A stretch of 64,000 nucleotides of DNA from JAUIBE01 sp035267185 (lineage in GTDB: Bacteria; Pseudomonadota; Gammaproteobacteria; Xanthomonadales; SZUA-36): the NCBI GenBank assembly GCA_035267185.1, contig DATFLY010000008.1:1-64000 (forward strand), read 5' to 3'. Shown one piece after another: positions 1-7,985 of the stretch (positions are counted from its first letter, which is position 1; the number at the start of each line of letters is the position of its first letter). Under the pieces are notes generated by a model, which was given only the letters and a program-made list of their open reading frames with translations, was not told the origin of the DNA and ran no database searches. A program made the position numbers and the translations under genes.

Positions 1-383
1 AGGTAAGCCCACCCAGGACGGTTCCGCCGATCGCTGCCGTCCACCAGCTGCGTTTGATCTGGTTTAAGCCCGTATTGATGTTGGCTGCAAACAGCATCCA
101 CAAACCAATCATCCACGTAATCACCGTTCCTGGGTCTGCCAATACGGTTGTGAAGCCAACCAGGCCAGACGCTAAGATTGCTGATGCGATCACCGTTCCA
201 AAAACAGCGACGCACGCCAGGAAAACAACTTCTTTCAGGGGCGCAGCAATCACTGCCAGGTGCGAAGCCAGTACCAGCGTCATGCAACCCAGAGCCATTC
301 CAGGCATTCCTTTCGCCATGAAGATGATGCTTGCGACCCAACCGAGGTTAAACAGTACCAGATGATTCCCAATGCGATGCATT
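1..383 (-). CDS. DUF2878-like membrane protein, cut by left edge
   Basis: The frame is open from an ATG at 383 to the window edge, giving 127 N-terminal residues. The start is supported by a GGAGGGAATAGG ribosome site directly upstream. The product is very hydrophobic, with at least three likely membrane segments, and has the small-residue stretch AKGMPGMALG near residue 25 and several Trp and Asn residues around a later segment (NINTGLNQIKRSWW). This resembles the DUF2878 family of small inner-membrane proteins of unknown role, which I recognise only loosely. It is transcribed away from the two-component system. The C-terminus lies outside the window, so length and function cannot be judged. 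Confidence 0.6.
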
Positions 384-478
384 CCTATTCCCTCCGTAAT
401 TGCACGTTTGATGACATCAGTTTGAAGGGGGTGTTGTGAATGGATTGTGGACAGCAGGTGAAGTTCGTGTGAAAGGAA

Positions 479-1765
479 TCAGGTATCCTGCAGCTGTGCC
501 TCTGAAAAACCAACTTTAACCCTCGTACCCCGCCCTACTTCACTGTCCACCTCGATGGGCCAGTCAAATCTCTCGGTAAGACGCTTCACAATGGTCAGGC
601 CGACTCCAAACCCCCCGCGTGTTCGCTCCTTGCGAAAGAATGGCTGAAAGACTTTTTCAACCTCTTCCGGCGTCATTCCAGGGCCTGTGTCTTCAATGGT
701 GATCGAATCAGAATCGATTTCTACATTCACCTGACCCTCTTCGGTGTACATCAGGGCATTGCGGATCAGGTTTCCAATCACGCTTTCCAGGACTTTTTCC
801 GGCGCACGAACCAACAAGTTGCCTTCCGAATTCAAATGGGTAGCAATGGTGCTGTTGGTCTCCATCATTTCGAACCGGTCCAGTTCGGCGGCAGCAATTT
901 CATTGACATTGACCCACTCGGTGGGCAGCGCGGAATCTTCCTCGCGAGCCATCATCAGGAACGCCATTGTCAGACGTTGCATATCCTTTACCGAATTTCT
1001 GATCCTCAACAGGTATTCGGTCTGTTCCTTGTCCAGTGATGGGTTCTTGAGAAGGCGATCTGCTGCCATCTTGATCACGGTCAAAGGTGTCCTGAGCTCA
1101 TGACTTGCATCCCGGGTGAACTCTCGCTCACGTTCAGCAAAGTCGGTCACCCGGCCGACCAGGTCTTCAAGCGCTTTGGAAAGCACCCGGATTTCATCGT
1201 CGGTCTCAGAGGGTGTTTCCAATCGAAAAACTGAGGCGTCAGGCTGGGCGGGATCCAGCTCTGTAACCTGCTCGGCGAGCGAGACAATGGGTGAAACCGC
1301 CTTTCGTGAAACACGCCAGGCCGCATACAGCGAGATATAAATAACGATCAGAACAATCACAAGGGGAACCAGGCCAAAGAGAAGGATCAACCTGTCAACT
1401 CTTCCTGATTCGAATACAAGGTAGAGACGCTGACCATTCTGTTCACTGACGTAAACAAGGGTTTCCCGGGGCTCATCCATCTTGTGAAAACCCAGCTCGA
1501 GGTCACCAAGCTCGGCTGGTATGCCATCACCAAAGCTTTCACGATAGCCTGTCAGGTTGCGTGTATCAGGCAGCGGGCCGTTTGGGCTGACGTGTTCACG
1601 AATCCAGTAATATTCAGCCTCACCGCTGATCGCCTGTTTCATCAGCACACTTTCGATGAGTTTTGATGCAGCGAAGACGCTGACAATGACCGCCAGGCTG
1701 ATGTAGACAGCCTGGAGTAGAATTTCCCGCCCCAATCGATGGGTGAGATTCCTGGAGTTCGCCAC
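479..1765 (-). CDS. Sensor histidine kinase (HAMP/HisKA/HATPase, OmpR partner)
   Basis: Membrane sensor kinase of 428 residues. A first membrane span lies at about residues 16-36, a periplasmic stretch of about 90 residues follows, and a second span is at about 125-149. The phospho-acceptor box DASHELRTPL contains His222. ATP-binding boxes are the N-box NLIRNALMYT, the G1 box DTGPGM and the G2 box GFGVGLTIVKRL. The start is a GTG sharing one base with the stop of the upstream response regulator, so the two are translationally coupled. The stimulus cannot be read from the short periplasmic domain, which matches no sensor fold I recognise. All catalytic motifs look intact. Confidence 0.9.
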   Translation of the reverse strand: MANSRNLTHRLGREILLQAVYISLAVIVSVFAASKLIESVLMKQAISGEAEYYWIREHVSPNGPLPDTRNLTGYRESFGDGIPAELGDLELGFHKMDEPRETLVYVSEQNGQRLYLVFESGRVDRLILLFGLVPLVIVLIVIYISLYAAWRVSRKAVSPIVSLAEQVTELDPAQPDASVFRLETPSETDDEIRVLSKALEDLVGRVTDFAEREREFTRDASHELRTPLTVIKMAADRLLKNPSLDKEQTEYLLRIRNSVKDMQRLTMAFLMMAREEDSALPTEWVNVNEIAAAELDRFEMMETNSTIATHLNSEGNLLVRAPEKVLESVIGNLIRNALMYTEEGQVNVEIDSDSITIEDTGPGMTPEEVEKVFQPFFRKERTRGGFGVGLTIVKRLTERFDWPIEVDSEVGRGTRVKVGFSEAQLQDT

Positions 1766-2448
1766 TACTCGTCCAAAAGCGCCATTCGATATCCCATCCC
1801 GGGGACGTTGTGTAACAACTGGGTCTCAAATGGCCGGTCGATTGATTTTCGCAGGTTGTAAAGATGGCTGCGTAAAGCATCACTGTCCGGTGGAATATCT
1901 TCCCAGACGCTTCGTTCGAGTTCACGCCGACTGACAACACGAGGAGAAGCCTTCAGAAGTGTCACCAGCAACTTGAGCCCAATCGGAGACAACTTGACGG
2001 GTTTTCCTTCCCGGCTCACTTCCATCGTTCCCGTATCGACTACCAGGTCAGCAAGTGAAAGCTTGCCGGCGGTAATTTCGCCCCGGGCGCGGCGCAGTAG
2101 CGCACGCAGCCTCGCGTCCAGTTCTTCCAGTTCGAATGGCTTGACCAGGTAGTCATCCGCACCAGCATCCAGGCCGGCTACCTTGTCTTCGAGGGTATCC
2201 CTGGCGGTGAGCATCAACAGAGGGGTATCTTTTCCGGCATCCTCACGCAACTTCCTGCACAGTGCCAATCCATCCATTCCGGGCAGCATCACATCAAGCA
2301 GGATGGCATCAAACGGCTGGGTGACAGCAAGATGCAGCCCGGTCACGCCATCGGCGGCATAATCTACTTCGTGTCCGGCAGCCTCAAGGTGATCACCCAC
2401 GATAGCGGCCAGGTCTGGATGATCTTCAACTAATAATATCAATGACAT
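1765..2448 (-). CDS. OmpR-family response regulator
   Basis: DNA-binding response regulator of 227 residues. The receiver domain (about 1-120) has the acidic pair E8/D9, the phospho-acceptor Asp52 in LLDVMLPG, Thr81 and Lys103 in the LVKPFE switch. A winged-helix OmpR/PhoB domain fills the C-terminal 100 residues (for example SPIGLKLLVTLLKASPRVVS, then a recognition region with SDALRSHLYNLR). It is the first gene of a two-gene operon with the kinase behind it, and lies divergent from aspA across a 221-base gap. Targets are unknown; the divergent aspA promoter and its own promoter are obvious candidates, but that is inference. Confidence 0.92.
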   Translation of the reverse strand: MSLILLVEDHPDLAAIVGDHLEAAGHEVDYAADGVTGLHLAVTQPFDAILLDVMLPGMDGLALCRKLREDAGKDTPLLMLTARDTLEDKVAGLDAGADDYLVKPFELEELDARLRALLRRARGEITAGKLSLADLVVDTGTMEVSREGKPVKLSPIGLKLLVTLLKASPRVVSRRELERSVWEDIPPDSDALRSHLYNLRKSIDRPFETQLLHNVPGMGYRMALLDE

Positions 2449-2669
2449 ATGCGTTACTTCAAAGGTAGTTTATGATTAAAATGCCGCGCAGCAACCCCCT
2501 CGAAATTCGGATTGAACCTTATTTGACCCTGAATATGGTGAACATCTTGTGAATTTCTATCCATCAGTTTTCGTATCGCTGCCTCGACACCAGGAAGATT
2601 CCCAATAACCGGTCCGGCACAAAGAACCATACATTACAATGCTTACAACAAAATACCGGAAAGTAAAAA

Positions 2670-4142
2670 ATGAACAACAACCAGAATTTCCGTGTTGAGC
2701 ATGATCTGCTGGGCGACGAAAAAGTTCCTGCCACCGCCTACTATGGAATCCAGACACAACGCGCCCTCAGGAATTTCAATATTACCGGCGTGCCCATTGG
2801 TCATTTTCCGGAACTGATCAGGGCACTTGCCATCGTCAAGCGTGCTTCTGCGAGTGCAAACAATCAACTTGGTCTGCTGACCAATGACAAAGCCGACGCG
2901 ATTGAAAAAGCATGCGCTGAAATAGAGCGCGGCAGGCTTCACGAAGAGTTCGTTGTTGACCTGATCCAGGGTGGCGCGGGTACTTCTACCAACATGAATG
3001 CCAATGAAGTGATCGCCAACCGGGCCCTGGAGATTCTCGGTTTTGAGCGCGGTGATTACCGGCACCTGCATCCAAACAATGATGTCAATATGTCGCAATC
3101 TACCAACGACGTCTACCCCACAGCGGTTCGCCTGGCCATGATTCTGGCGCAGAAACCGCTGGTTGAGGCAATGAATGAGCTGGTGAAAGCGCTTCAGGAC
3201 AAGGCTGCCGAATTCTCAGGTGTACTCAAAATGGGACGCACGCAGTTGCAGGACGCCGTTCCAATGACGCTGGGCCAGGAATTCGAGGCATGGGCCATCA
3301 CGGTTGGTGAAGACATCAAGCGAATTGACGAATTAGCCGTTTTCCTGACCGAGATTAACCTCGGAGGCACAGCCATTGGCACCGGCATCAATACCCACCC
3401 GGATTATGCGCAGCTTGCAACCGACGCCCTGAGTGATATATCCGGAATAAAATTTAAACTGGCGCAAAGCCTGATAGAGGCAACCTCTGATATGGGTGCG
3501 TTCGTGATGTTCTCGGGCATTCTTAAACGAGTCGCGATCAAACAATCAAAGATCTGCAATGATCTGCGCCTCCTTTCCAGCGGTCCCCGTGCCGGCCTGG
3601 GTGAAATAAATCTGCCACCCATGCAACCGGGCTCGTCCATCATGCCGGGCAAAGTGAACCCGGTGATCCCGGAAGCTGTTAACCAGACTGCCTTCCAGGT
3701 GATTGGCAACGACCTTGTGGTCACCATGGCTTCGGAGGCTGGCCAGCTTCAACTCAACGCGTTTGAGCCGGTGGTTGTCTACAACCTGATGAGTTCGGTC
3801 AGGATGTTGACCAAGGCACTCGGAATGCTCACCGAGCGGTGCATTCGGGGTATCACGGCCAATCATGAATATTGCAGAAAACTGGTCGATGAAAGCATTG
3901 GTGTTATCACGGCATTCAGCCCGCATATCGGCTATGAACATGCCACTCGGGTCGCAGAGAGAGCGCTGAAAGAAGATCGCGGTGTCGTGGAGATCATCCG
4001 GGAAGAAGGTTTACTGGATGATGACCGCATCGAAGCCATCATGGATCCAACAAACCTGACCGGACCCAGCCTGCTCCTGGGTGTCGCATTCGACGAGGAA
4101 ACCGATCGCTCCCATACCCACGGCATTCGCGACCCTGATTAG
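2670..4142 (+). CDS. aspA: Aspartate ammonia-lyase
   Basis: Catalyses L-aspartate to fumarate plus ammonia in the cytoplasm. The 490-residue product matches the fumarase/aspartase superfamily throughout, with the signature GSSIMPGKVNP at about residues 321-331 on the mobile catalytic loop. The blocks GGAGTSTNMNANEV and MGRTQLQDAVPMTLGQEF bind substrate carboxylates. Wording around these blocks, such as ITANHEYCRKLV near the C-terminus and the N-terminal EHDLLGDEKVPATAYYG, is closer to AspA than to fumarase FumC. ATG start behind GGAAAG. It overlaps the convergent CPBP gene by 4 bases, with no room for a terminator. A fumarase role is the main alternative. Confidence 0.9.
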   Translation: MNNNQNFRVEHDLLGDEKVPATAYYGIQTQRALRNFNITGVPIGHFPELIRALAIVKRASASANNQLGLLTNDKADAIEKACAEIERGRLHEEFVVDLIQGGAGTSTNMNANEVIANRALEILGFERGDYRHLHPNNDVNMSQSTNDVYPTAVRLAMILAQKPLVEAMNELVKALQDKAAEFSGVLKMGRTQLQDAVPMTLGQEFEAWAITVGEDIKRIDELAVFLTEINLGGTAIGTGINTHPDYAQLATDALSDISGIKFKLAQSLIEATSDMGAFVMFSGILKRVAIKQSKICNDLRLLSSGPRAGLGEINLPPMQPGSSIMPGKVNPVIPEAVNQTAFQVIGNDLVVTMASEAGQLQLNAFEPVVVYNLMSSVRMLTKALGMLTERCIRGITANHEYCRKLVDESIGVITAFSPHIGYEHATRVAERALKEDRGVVEIIREEGLLDDDRIEAIMDPTNLTGPSLLLGVAFDEETDRSHTHGIRDPD

Positions 4143-4897
4143 CCTGCCATTCGGTCAACAGGGACCAGACCGAAAACGATTGCAGACATCATTAATGATT
4201 GCATAAGCAACATTCCAATATGGCCGACCAGGCCGAATTTGACGGATCGTTTCCACCATGTCAGGTATGCCCAGGGGAGCGCGAGAACAGCGAACCCGGG
4301 CCAGCTCCAGGGTGCATTCAGGTGAAATACCGCAAACATCACCGCATTAAATAGTGGCGCCCACATTCCAAGGGACTGCGTCCTTGGCAACAGAAAACCA
4401 CGCGCGTAGAGTTCCTGTGTAAACCCACCAATCCCCGCAAATACAACCAGGCTCGCAAGCCACATGATCATCAACATGGACTGACTCATGCTGGCGAAAA
4501 CAGCCGGATCCGGTTCGAGAAGAAACCATGCCGGAACATTCAGTCCTGATGCTTCTCTGATACCACTGCTAATCACAGGTGTCATGCCCCCTATCACCAC
4601 CATCCCAAATATCACCAGCGGCAAACCGATGACCAGGTATTGCCACCAGGGAATCGATGCCCTCCAGGGAAATGCCACTTTGAAATCAAACTTGCCTCCC
4701 GTTTCCTTTCTGGTGATTCGATTCATAAGCCACCAGCTCACTGGAACTTCAGAAACCATGATAGTTGCCGCAAGCGCGAGGAACGCCGGAAGGCCCATGG
4801 TGTTAAACCAATAAGCCAGGCCAACAAATACGACCAGGTTCGCTAATCCAGGTACAAGCTGCAGACCAGCTGCCTTTAGCGGTGTCAATTGCTTCAT
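4139..4897 (-). CDS. CPBP-family intramembrane protease-like protein, altered catalytic motif
   Basis: Polytopic membrane protein of 252 residues from the ATG at 4897, which has a GGAG site 8 bases upstream; a GTG nine bases earlier is less likely. The C-terminal half matches the CPBP/Rce1-type (Abi) family: motif 1 is Gln161-Glu-Leu-Tyr-Ala-Arg166, motif 2 is FAVFH with His192, and motif 3 has His226. The family normally shows EExxxR and HxxxN; here the first Glu is Gln and the Asn position is Leu. The protein may therefore have weak or no protease activity. It is divergent from a MarR regulator, with palindromes between them, suggesting it is that regulator's target. Confidence 0.78.
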   Translation of the reverse strand: MKQLTPLKAAGLQLVPGLANLVVFVGLAYWFNTMGLPAFLALAATIMVSEVPVSWWLMNRITRKETGGKFDFKVAFPWRASIPWWQYLVIGLPLVIFGMVVIGGMTPVISSGIREASGLNVPAWFLLEPDPAVFASMSQSMLMIMWLASLVVFAGIGGFTQELYARGFLLPRTQSLGMWAPLFNAVMFAVFHLNAPWSWPGFAVLALPWAYLTWWKRSVKFGLVGHIGMLLMQSLMMSAIVFGLVPVDRMAG

Positions 4898-4916
4898 TTG
4901 TATCACTCCGGATATA

Positions 4917-4973
4917 TAGTTAACTGGTAAACTATTTACTAGTTAACTGGATTATTGTTGACTCGTCAACTAA
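4917..4973. promoter_or_regulatory. Candidate MarR operators in the CPBP-marR gap
   Basis: The 112 bases between the divergent genes contain related imperfect and perfect palindromes. TAGTT-N8-AACTA lies at 4917-4934, with TAGTTAACTGG repeated at 4940-4950, and the perfect inverted repeat GTTGAC-TC-GTCAAC at 4957-4970. Repeated dyads of this size between a MarR gene and a divergent target are typical autoregulatory operators. Binding itself is inferred. Confidence 0.55.
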
Positions 4974-4991
4974 TCTTGCGACAAAGCAATC

Positions 4992-5008
4992 AATTCATCG
5001 GATGAATT
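4992..5008 (+). promoter_or_regulatory. Perfect 17-base palindrome abutting the marR start codon
   Basis: AATTCATC-G-GATGAATT is a perfect dyad ending one base before the ATG at 5010, where a ribosome-binding site would sit. It could be a DNA operator or an RNA hairpin limiting translation. With a one-base centre it cannot form a tight hairpin without opening inner pairs, so an operator role is more likely. Confidence 0.45.
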
Positions 5009-5009
5009 C

Positions 5010-5498
5010 ATGGCAATAAAAGAGCAGGACTGGATGATGGCATGGGTCAGCCTGGCCCACGCCGGAACATACCTGACTGATGCACTCAGCCTCGCACTAA
5101 GAAGGGATCTGGGGTTTGGACTGGCAGAACAGGATTTATTGAAGCAGGTGGCCGTAAACAATGGTGAACTGACAATGAGTCAGCTTGCGCAGCGCCTGTA
5201 CTACAGCAAAGCGGGGATCACAAAGATGGTTGATCGTCTTGAACGAGGCGGACTGCTGGAGCGAAACCCGTCAGCTCAGGATCGTCGCGTCATCCATATC
5301 GGGCTTACTTCTGCCGGCAGGACTTCGTTAAAACAATCGAGGCAGATCCTGAAGTCCTTTGTATCAGATCATTTCAGGGCGCACATGAGCGAGAGTCAAA
5401 TAATACAGCTAGGAGACTCGCTTAAGTCCCTGCTCACCGGTCTCGGACGATTCGACGGCCAGCTACGTCATCTGAAAGGCGAGGCTTCAGAAAATTGA
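5010..5498 (+). CDS. MarR-family transcriptional regulator
   Basis: Predicted winged-helix repressor of 162 residues. The core reads as a MarR fold: dimer helix at about 10-35, helix-turn-helix at about 55-80 (LTMSQLAQRLYYSKAGITKM), then the conserved wing containing DRLERGGLLERNPSAQDRRV with its Asp and Arg pair. The C-terminal helix completes the dimer interface. It is divergent from the CPBP gene, and the gap between them carries at least three dyads, so autoregulation plus control of the CPBP gene is likely. The ligand cannot be told. The start is ATG at 5010; no clear Shine-Dalgarno precedes it because a palindrome occupies that place. Confidence 0.9.
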   Translation: MAIKEQDWMMAWVSLAHAGTYLTDALSLALRRDLGFGLAEQDLLKQVAVNNGELTMSQLAQRLYYSKAGITKMVDRLERGGLLERNPSAQDRRVIHIGLTSAGRTSLKQSRQILKSFVSDHFRAHMSESQIIQLGDSLKSLLTGLGRFDGQLRHLKGEASEN

Positions 5499-5529
5499 CA
5501 TCGGCCAGGCTGGCTTCGAATGATGGCTG

Positions 5530-5952
5530 CTAATCCTGAGTTTCTAAAGGATTATTAACCAGGCCCTTCAGGACGACATCGGTGTAACTGATCAGGCCAA
5601 CAATTTTTCCATGGTCAACAACCGGAATGCGCGAAAGGCCAAATCTTGCAATCATGCGGGTTGCATAGCGGATGTCCATTGTCGGGTCCACGAAAAGAAT
5701 CGGTTTGGACATGATTTCATAGAGATTGATGCGATCTGGTGAACGATCACGGGCCAGTACTTTTCGGGCTATATCGCTGAACATCACAACACCGTACTCA
5801 TCATCATCATGGCGCTTGTCAATGATCAGGGTGCGGGTATCCGGGTTTTTCATGACCCGCAATGCCTCGGCGACAGTCAGCATGCCGTCAAGGATATCCA
5901 CTTCCTTTTTCATGACTTCACGGACCCGGGTGACGGGGGCTTTGTAACTCAT
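5530..5952 (-). CDS. Tandem CBS-domain protein
   Basis: Cytoplasmic protein of 140 residues made of one Bateman module: CBS1 at about 10-65 (VREVMKKEVDILDGMLTV) and CBS2 at about 75-135 (DVDPTMDIR-like segment, then FGLSRIPVVDHGKIVGLISY). Such modules bind adenosyl nucleotides. It is the last gene of a four-gene minus-strand operon and overlaps the PII-like gene before it by 4 bases. In that setting it probably senses the adenylate charge and adjusts the DUF1538 membrane proteins together with the PII-like subunit; this is inference from context. No other domain is attached. Confidence 0.85.
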   Translation of the reverse strand: MSYKAPVTRVREVMKKEVDILDGMLTVAEALRVMKNPDTRTLIIDKRHDDDEYGVVMFSDIARKVLARDRSPDRINLYEIMSKPILFVDPTMDIRYATRMIARFGLSRIPVVDHGKIVGLISYTDVVLKGLVNNPLETQD

Positions 5953-6299
5953 AATCTTTCCTCCACGGCTTCAGTGAGAGCTTCAATCTGGTGCCGGACA
6001 CCAATGGCGTCCTCCACATCAATCTGGATAGCGATACCGGCGCCCGAAGAATTATCGAATTCTCCTGCCTGGGCGACTTTTTCCAGAATATCGCGGCTCA
6101 TATGTTCCTCGGCGAGCATCATGATGACATCCACCCTGTTGTCCATGCTCAGACCCAAAAAGGTTCTTGACGGCGTGATCCCTTCTCCACGTGCCTGGTT
6201 CAGGACGGTAGCGCCCGTGGCACCCGCATCCCTTGCAGCATCCAGCAGGGCCGGTGTTCGCTTGTCTTCGACCATAACGACGATCAGTTTGAAGTGCAT
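5949..6299 (-). CDS. PII-like signalling protein linked to DUF1538 transporters
   Basis: Small cytoplasmic protein of 116 residues with the ferredoxin-like PII layout: beta strand MHFKLIVVMVED, helix, then the GATGATVLNQARGEG stretch that corresponds to the base of the T-loop. It lacks the uridylylated-Tyr T-loop of GlnB/GlnK, so it belongs to the transport-linked PII-like group rather than to nitrogen control. It lies 14 bases behind the second DUF1538 gene and overlaps the CBS gene. By analogy with other PII-like proteins it should bind a nucleotide and gate the membrane proteins encoded beside it. The ligand is unknown. Confidence 0.82.
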   Translation of the reverse strand: MHFKLIVVMVEDKRTPALLDAARDAGATGATVLNQARGEGITPSRTFLGLSMDNRVDVIMMLAEEHMSRDILEKVAQAGEFDNSSGAGIAIQIDVEDAIGVRHQIEALTEAVEERL

Positions 6300-6313
6300 A
6301 GTCTTTCCTCAAT

Positions 6314-7105
6314 CTATTCAGTTGATGAATTAATTTTTGCCCGTTTGGCGCGCCATTCGCCCACTTGTGCATACCCCATGACCGCGATAATCGGGAACAG
6401 GCTGGCAAATGCGATCAGGCCGAAGCCATCAAGAATTGCACTTCGGCCGGGTATGGTTTCGGCAAGGCCAAGGCCCAATGCCGCCACCAATGGCACCGTT
6501 ACGGTAGAGGTGGTGACACCACCTGAATCATAGGCGAGCGGAATAATCAGTTTTGGCGCGAAGGCCGTCTGGATGATGACCACGACATAGCCAGCGATGA
6601 TGTACCAGTGTAGTGGCGTGCCGGTCACAATTCTGAAAGCGCCCAGCGCCACACCGACCGCCACACCAATTGCCACTGCCACGCGCAATCCGTTGACTGT
6701 TATGGTTCCGGCAGATACCTGGTTGGCTTTGATCGCCACGGCCAGCAGAGCAGGTTCTGCCACGGTTGTGGCAAACCCAATGGCTGCAGCAAAGGCGTAG
6801 ACCCACAGGAATTTATGCCATGGAATCGCGCCCTTTGGAATCGCCTCACCATCAAAAATAAAACCATAGGCTGTCAGTTGTTCGGCCATCAGCCGCCCAA
6901 GCGGGAACAGCGCCAGTTCCAGCCCTTCAAGAAACAGCGCCAGGCCAAGCAGAACAAAAATCAGGCCGGCCGCCACGCGCGCAGGATTCTGAATCGCCCG
7001 CCGAAGCACAAAAACCTGGAATCCGATCAGGATGACAGCAATGGGCAGCACATCCCGCAACATGGCCAATACCGTGAATCCGAAACTTGTGATGGCATCA
7101 ATCAT
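6314..7105 (-). CDS. DUF1538 membrane protein (second of pair)
   Basis: Integral membrane protein of 263 residues with about seven to eight hydrophobic segments. It shares with its upstream neighbour the block DSGGVTTSTVTVPLVAALG, the ending GLIAFASL..I.VMGY and an EPAL motif in TTVAEPALLAVA, all hallmarks of DUF1538. A two-gene DUF1538 pair from a Halomonas has been described as a Na+(K+)/H+ antiporter (UmpAB), so cation/proton exchange is the best guess. It follows the first copy by 6 bases and is followed by PII-like and CBS genes, which suggests nucleotide-regulated transport. The exact substrate is not visible. Confidence 0.82.
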   Translation of the reverse strand: MIDAITSFGFTVLAMLRDVLPIAVILIGFQVFVLRRAIQNPARVAAGLIFVLLGLALFLEGLELALFPLGRLMAEQLTAYGFIFDGEAIPKGAIPWHKFLWVYAFAAAIGFATTVAEPALLAVAIKANQVSAGTITVNGLRVAVAIGVAVGVALGAFRIVTGTPLHWYIIAGYVVVIIQTAFAPKLIIPLAYDSGGVTTSTVTVPLVAALGLGLAETIPGRSAILDGFGLIAFASLFPIIAVMGYAQVGEWRAKRAKINSSTE

Positions 7106-7111
7106 GGCGGG

Positions 7112-7897
7112 TCAGAAAAACATTCCGTAGCCCATGACAAAAATCATGGGAGTGAGTGATGCAAAAGCGATCAGGCCGAACCCATCGATGAGTGGATCCC
7201 GGCCCTTGATCGAGCTTGCCAGTCCGATCCCCAGCGCAGCAACCAGCGGAACAGTAACGGTTGAGGTCGTGACACCTCCGGAGTCATACGCAATCCCAAT
7301 GATTTCACGAGGCGCGAAAAACGTCATGATGACAACACCGGAATAGCCGGCAATAATCAGGTACTGAACGGGCCATCCTTTGAGAATCCGGAACACGCCT
7401 ACCAACAGGGCAAACCCAACTGAGACAGCAACCGTCAATCTCAGTCCAAGTGCATAACCCGATTTTGCATCATCGGTGTTGGCGATGACTTTGCCATCAG
7501 CAGCAATACGTGAAGCCTCGTCGGAAATTGCAATCAGTGCAGGCTCGGCAACGGTTGTGCCAAATCCAAGCGTAAAGGCAAACAGCAGGAGCCACCAGAG
7601 GCTGCCCCGGCGAACAAAGTTGTAAGCCATTTCCTCACCAATCGGAAACAGCGCCATCTGCAGTCCGCGAACAAAAAGAGTAAGGCCAACCACCACCATC
7701 AGGGCGCCAGCCAGAATTCGACCCAGGTTGGGAATGGACTGTTGGAGCACCACCAATTCGAAAAAAGCCACTACCAGGACAATCGGCAGCAGCGCCATTG
7801 CACTTTCGCGCAGCGAGCTAAAGGATTTCAACAGGAATCGACGCAACTCACGAAGTGAGTTCGAGCGAAGTCCGTTACTTGATCCGCTATCTGGCAT
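7112..7897 (-). CDS. DUF1538 membrane protein (first of pair)
   Basis: Integral membrane protein of 261 residues, a clear paralogue of the gene behind it: both have the EPAL segment (TTVAEPALIAIS), the DSGGVTTSTVTVPLVAALG block and the same ending. This copy has a longer soluble N-terminus of about 30 residues with several Arg and Ser. The pair probably forms a heteromeric transporter, as reported for the UmpAB type. It opens a four-gene operon (DUF1538, DUF1538, PII-like, CBS). The 88 bases upstream, down to the amidohydrolase stop at 7986, must hold its promoter; I see no clear motif there. Confidence 0.82.
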   Translation of the reverse strand: MPDSGSSNGLRSNSLRELRRFLLKSFSSLRESAMALLPIVLVVAFFELVVLQQSIPNLGRILAGALMVVVGLTLFVRGLQMALFPIGEEMAYNFVRRGSLWWLLLFAFTLGFGTTVAEPALIAISDEASRIAADGKVIANTDDAKSGYALGLRLTVAVSVGFALLVGVFRILKGWPVQYLIIAGYSGVVIMTFFAPREIIGIAYDSGGVTTSTVTVPLVAALGIGLASSIKGRDPLIDGFGLIAFASLTPMIFVMGYGMFF

Positions 7898-7985
7898 GAG
7901 AAAGGGTGCTTTGTACCTTGAATACCAGGCCGGATTATCTCAGAAAGTAGATGACTACTACATTGCGCTGGATCAGTAGAACCTC

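Noticed and set aside
54..365. Plus-strand open frame of 103 residues at the left edge
   Set aside because: It is antisense to a better minus-strand membrane-protein frame with a strong ribosome site and open to the window edge.
5531..5554. TAATCCT / AGGATTA inverted repeat at the marR-CBS convergence as a terminator
   Set aside because: It has a 10-base loop, AT-rich weak pairing, overlaps the CBS coding end and lacks a T-run on either strand.
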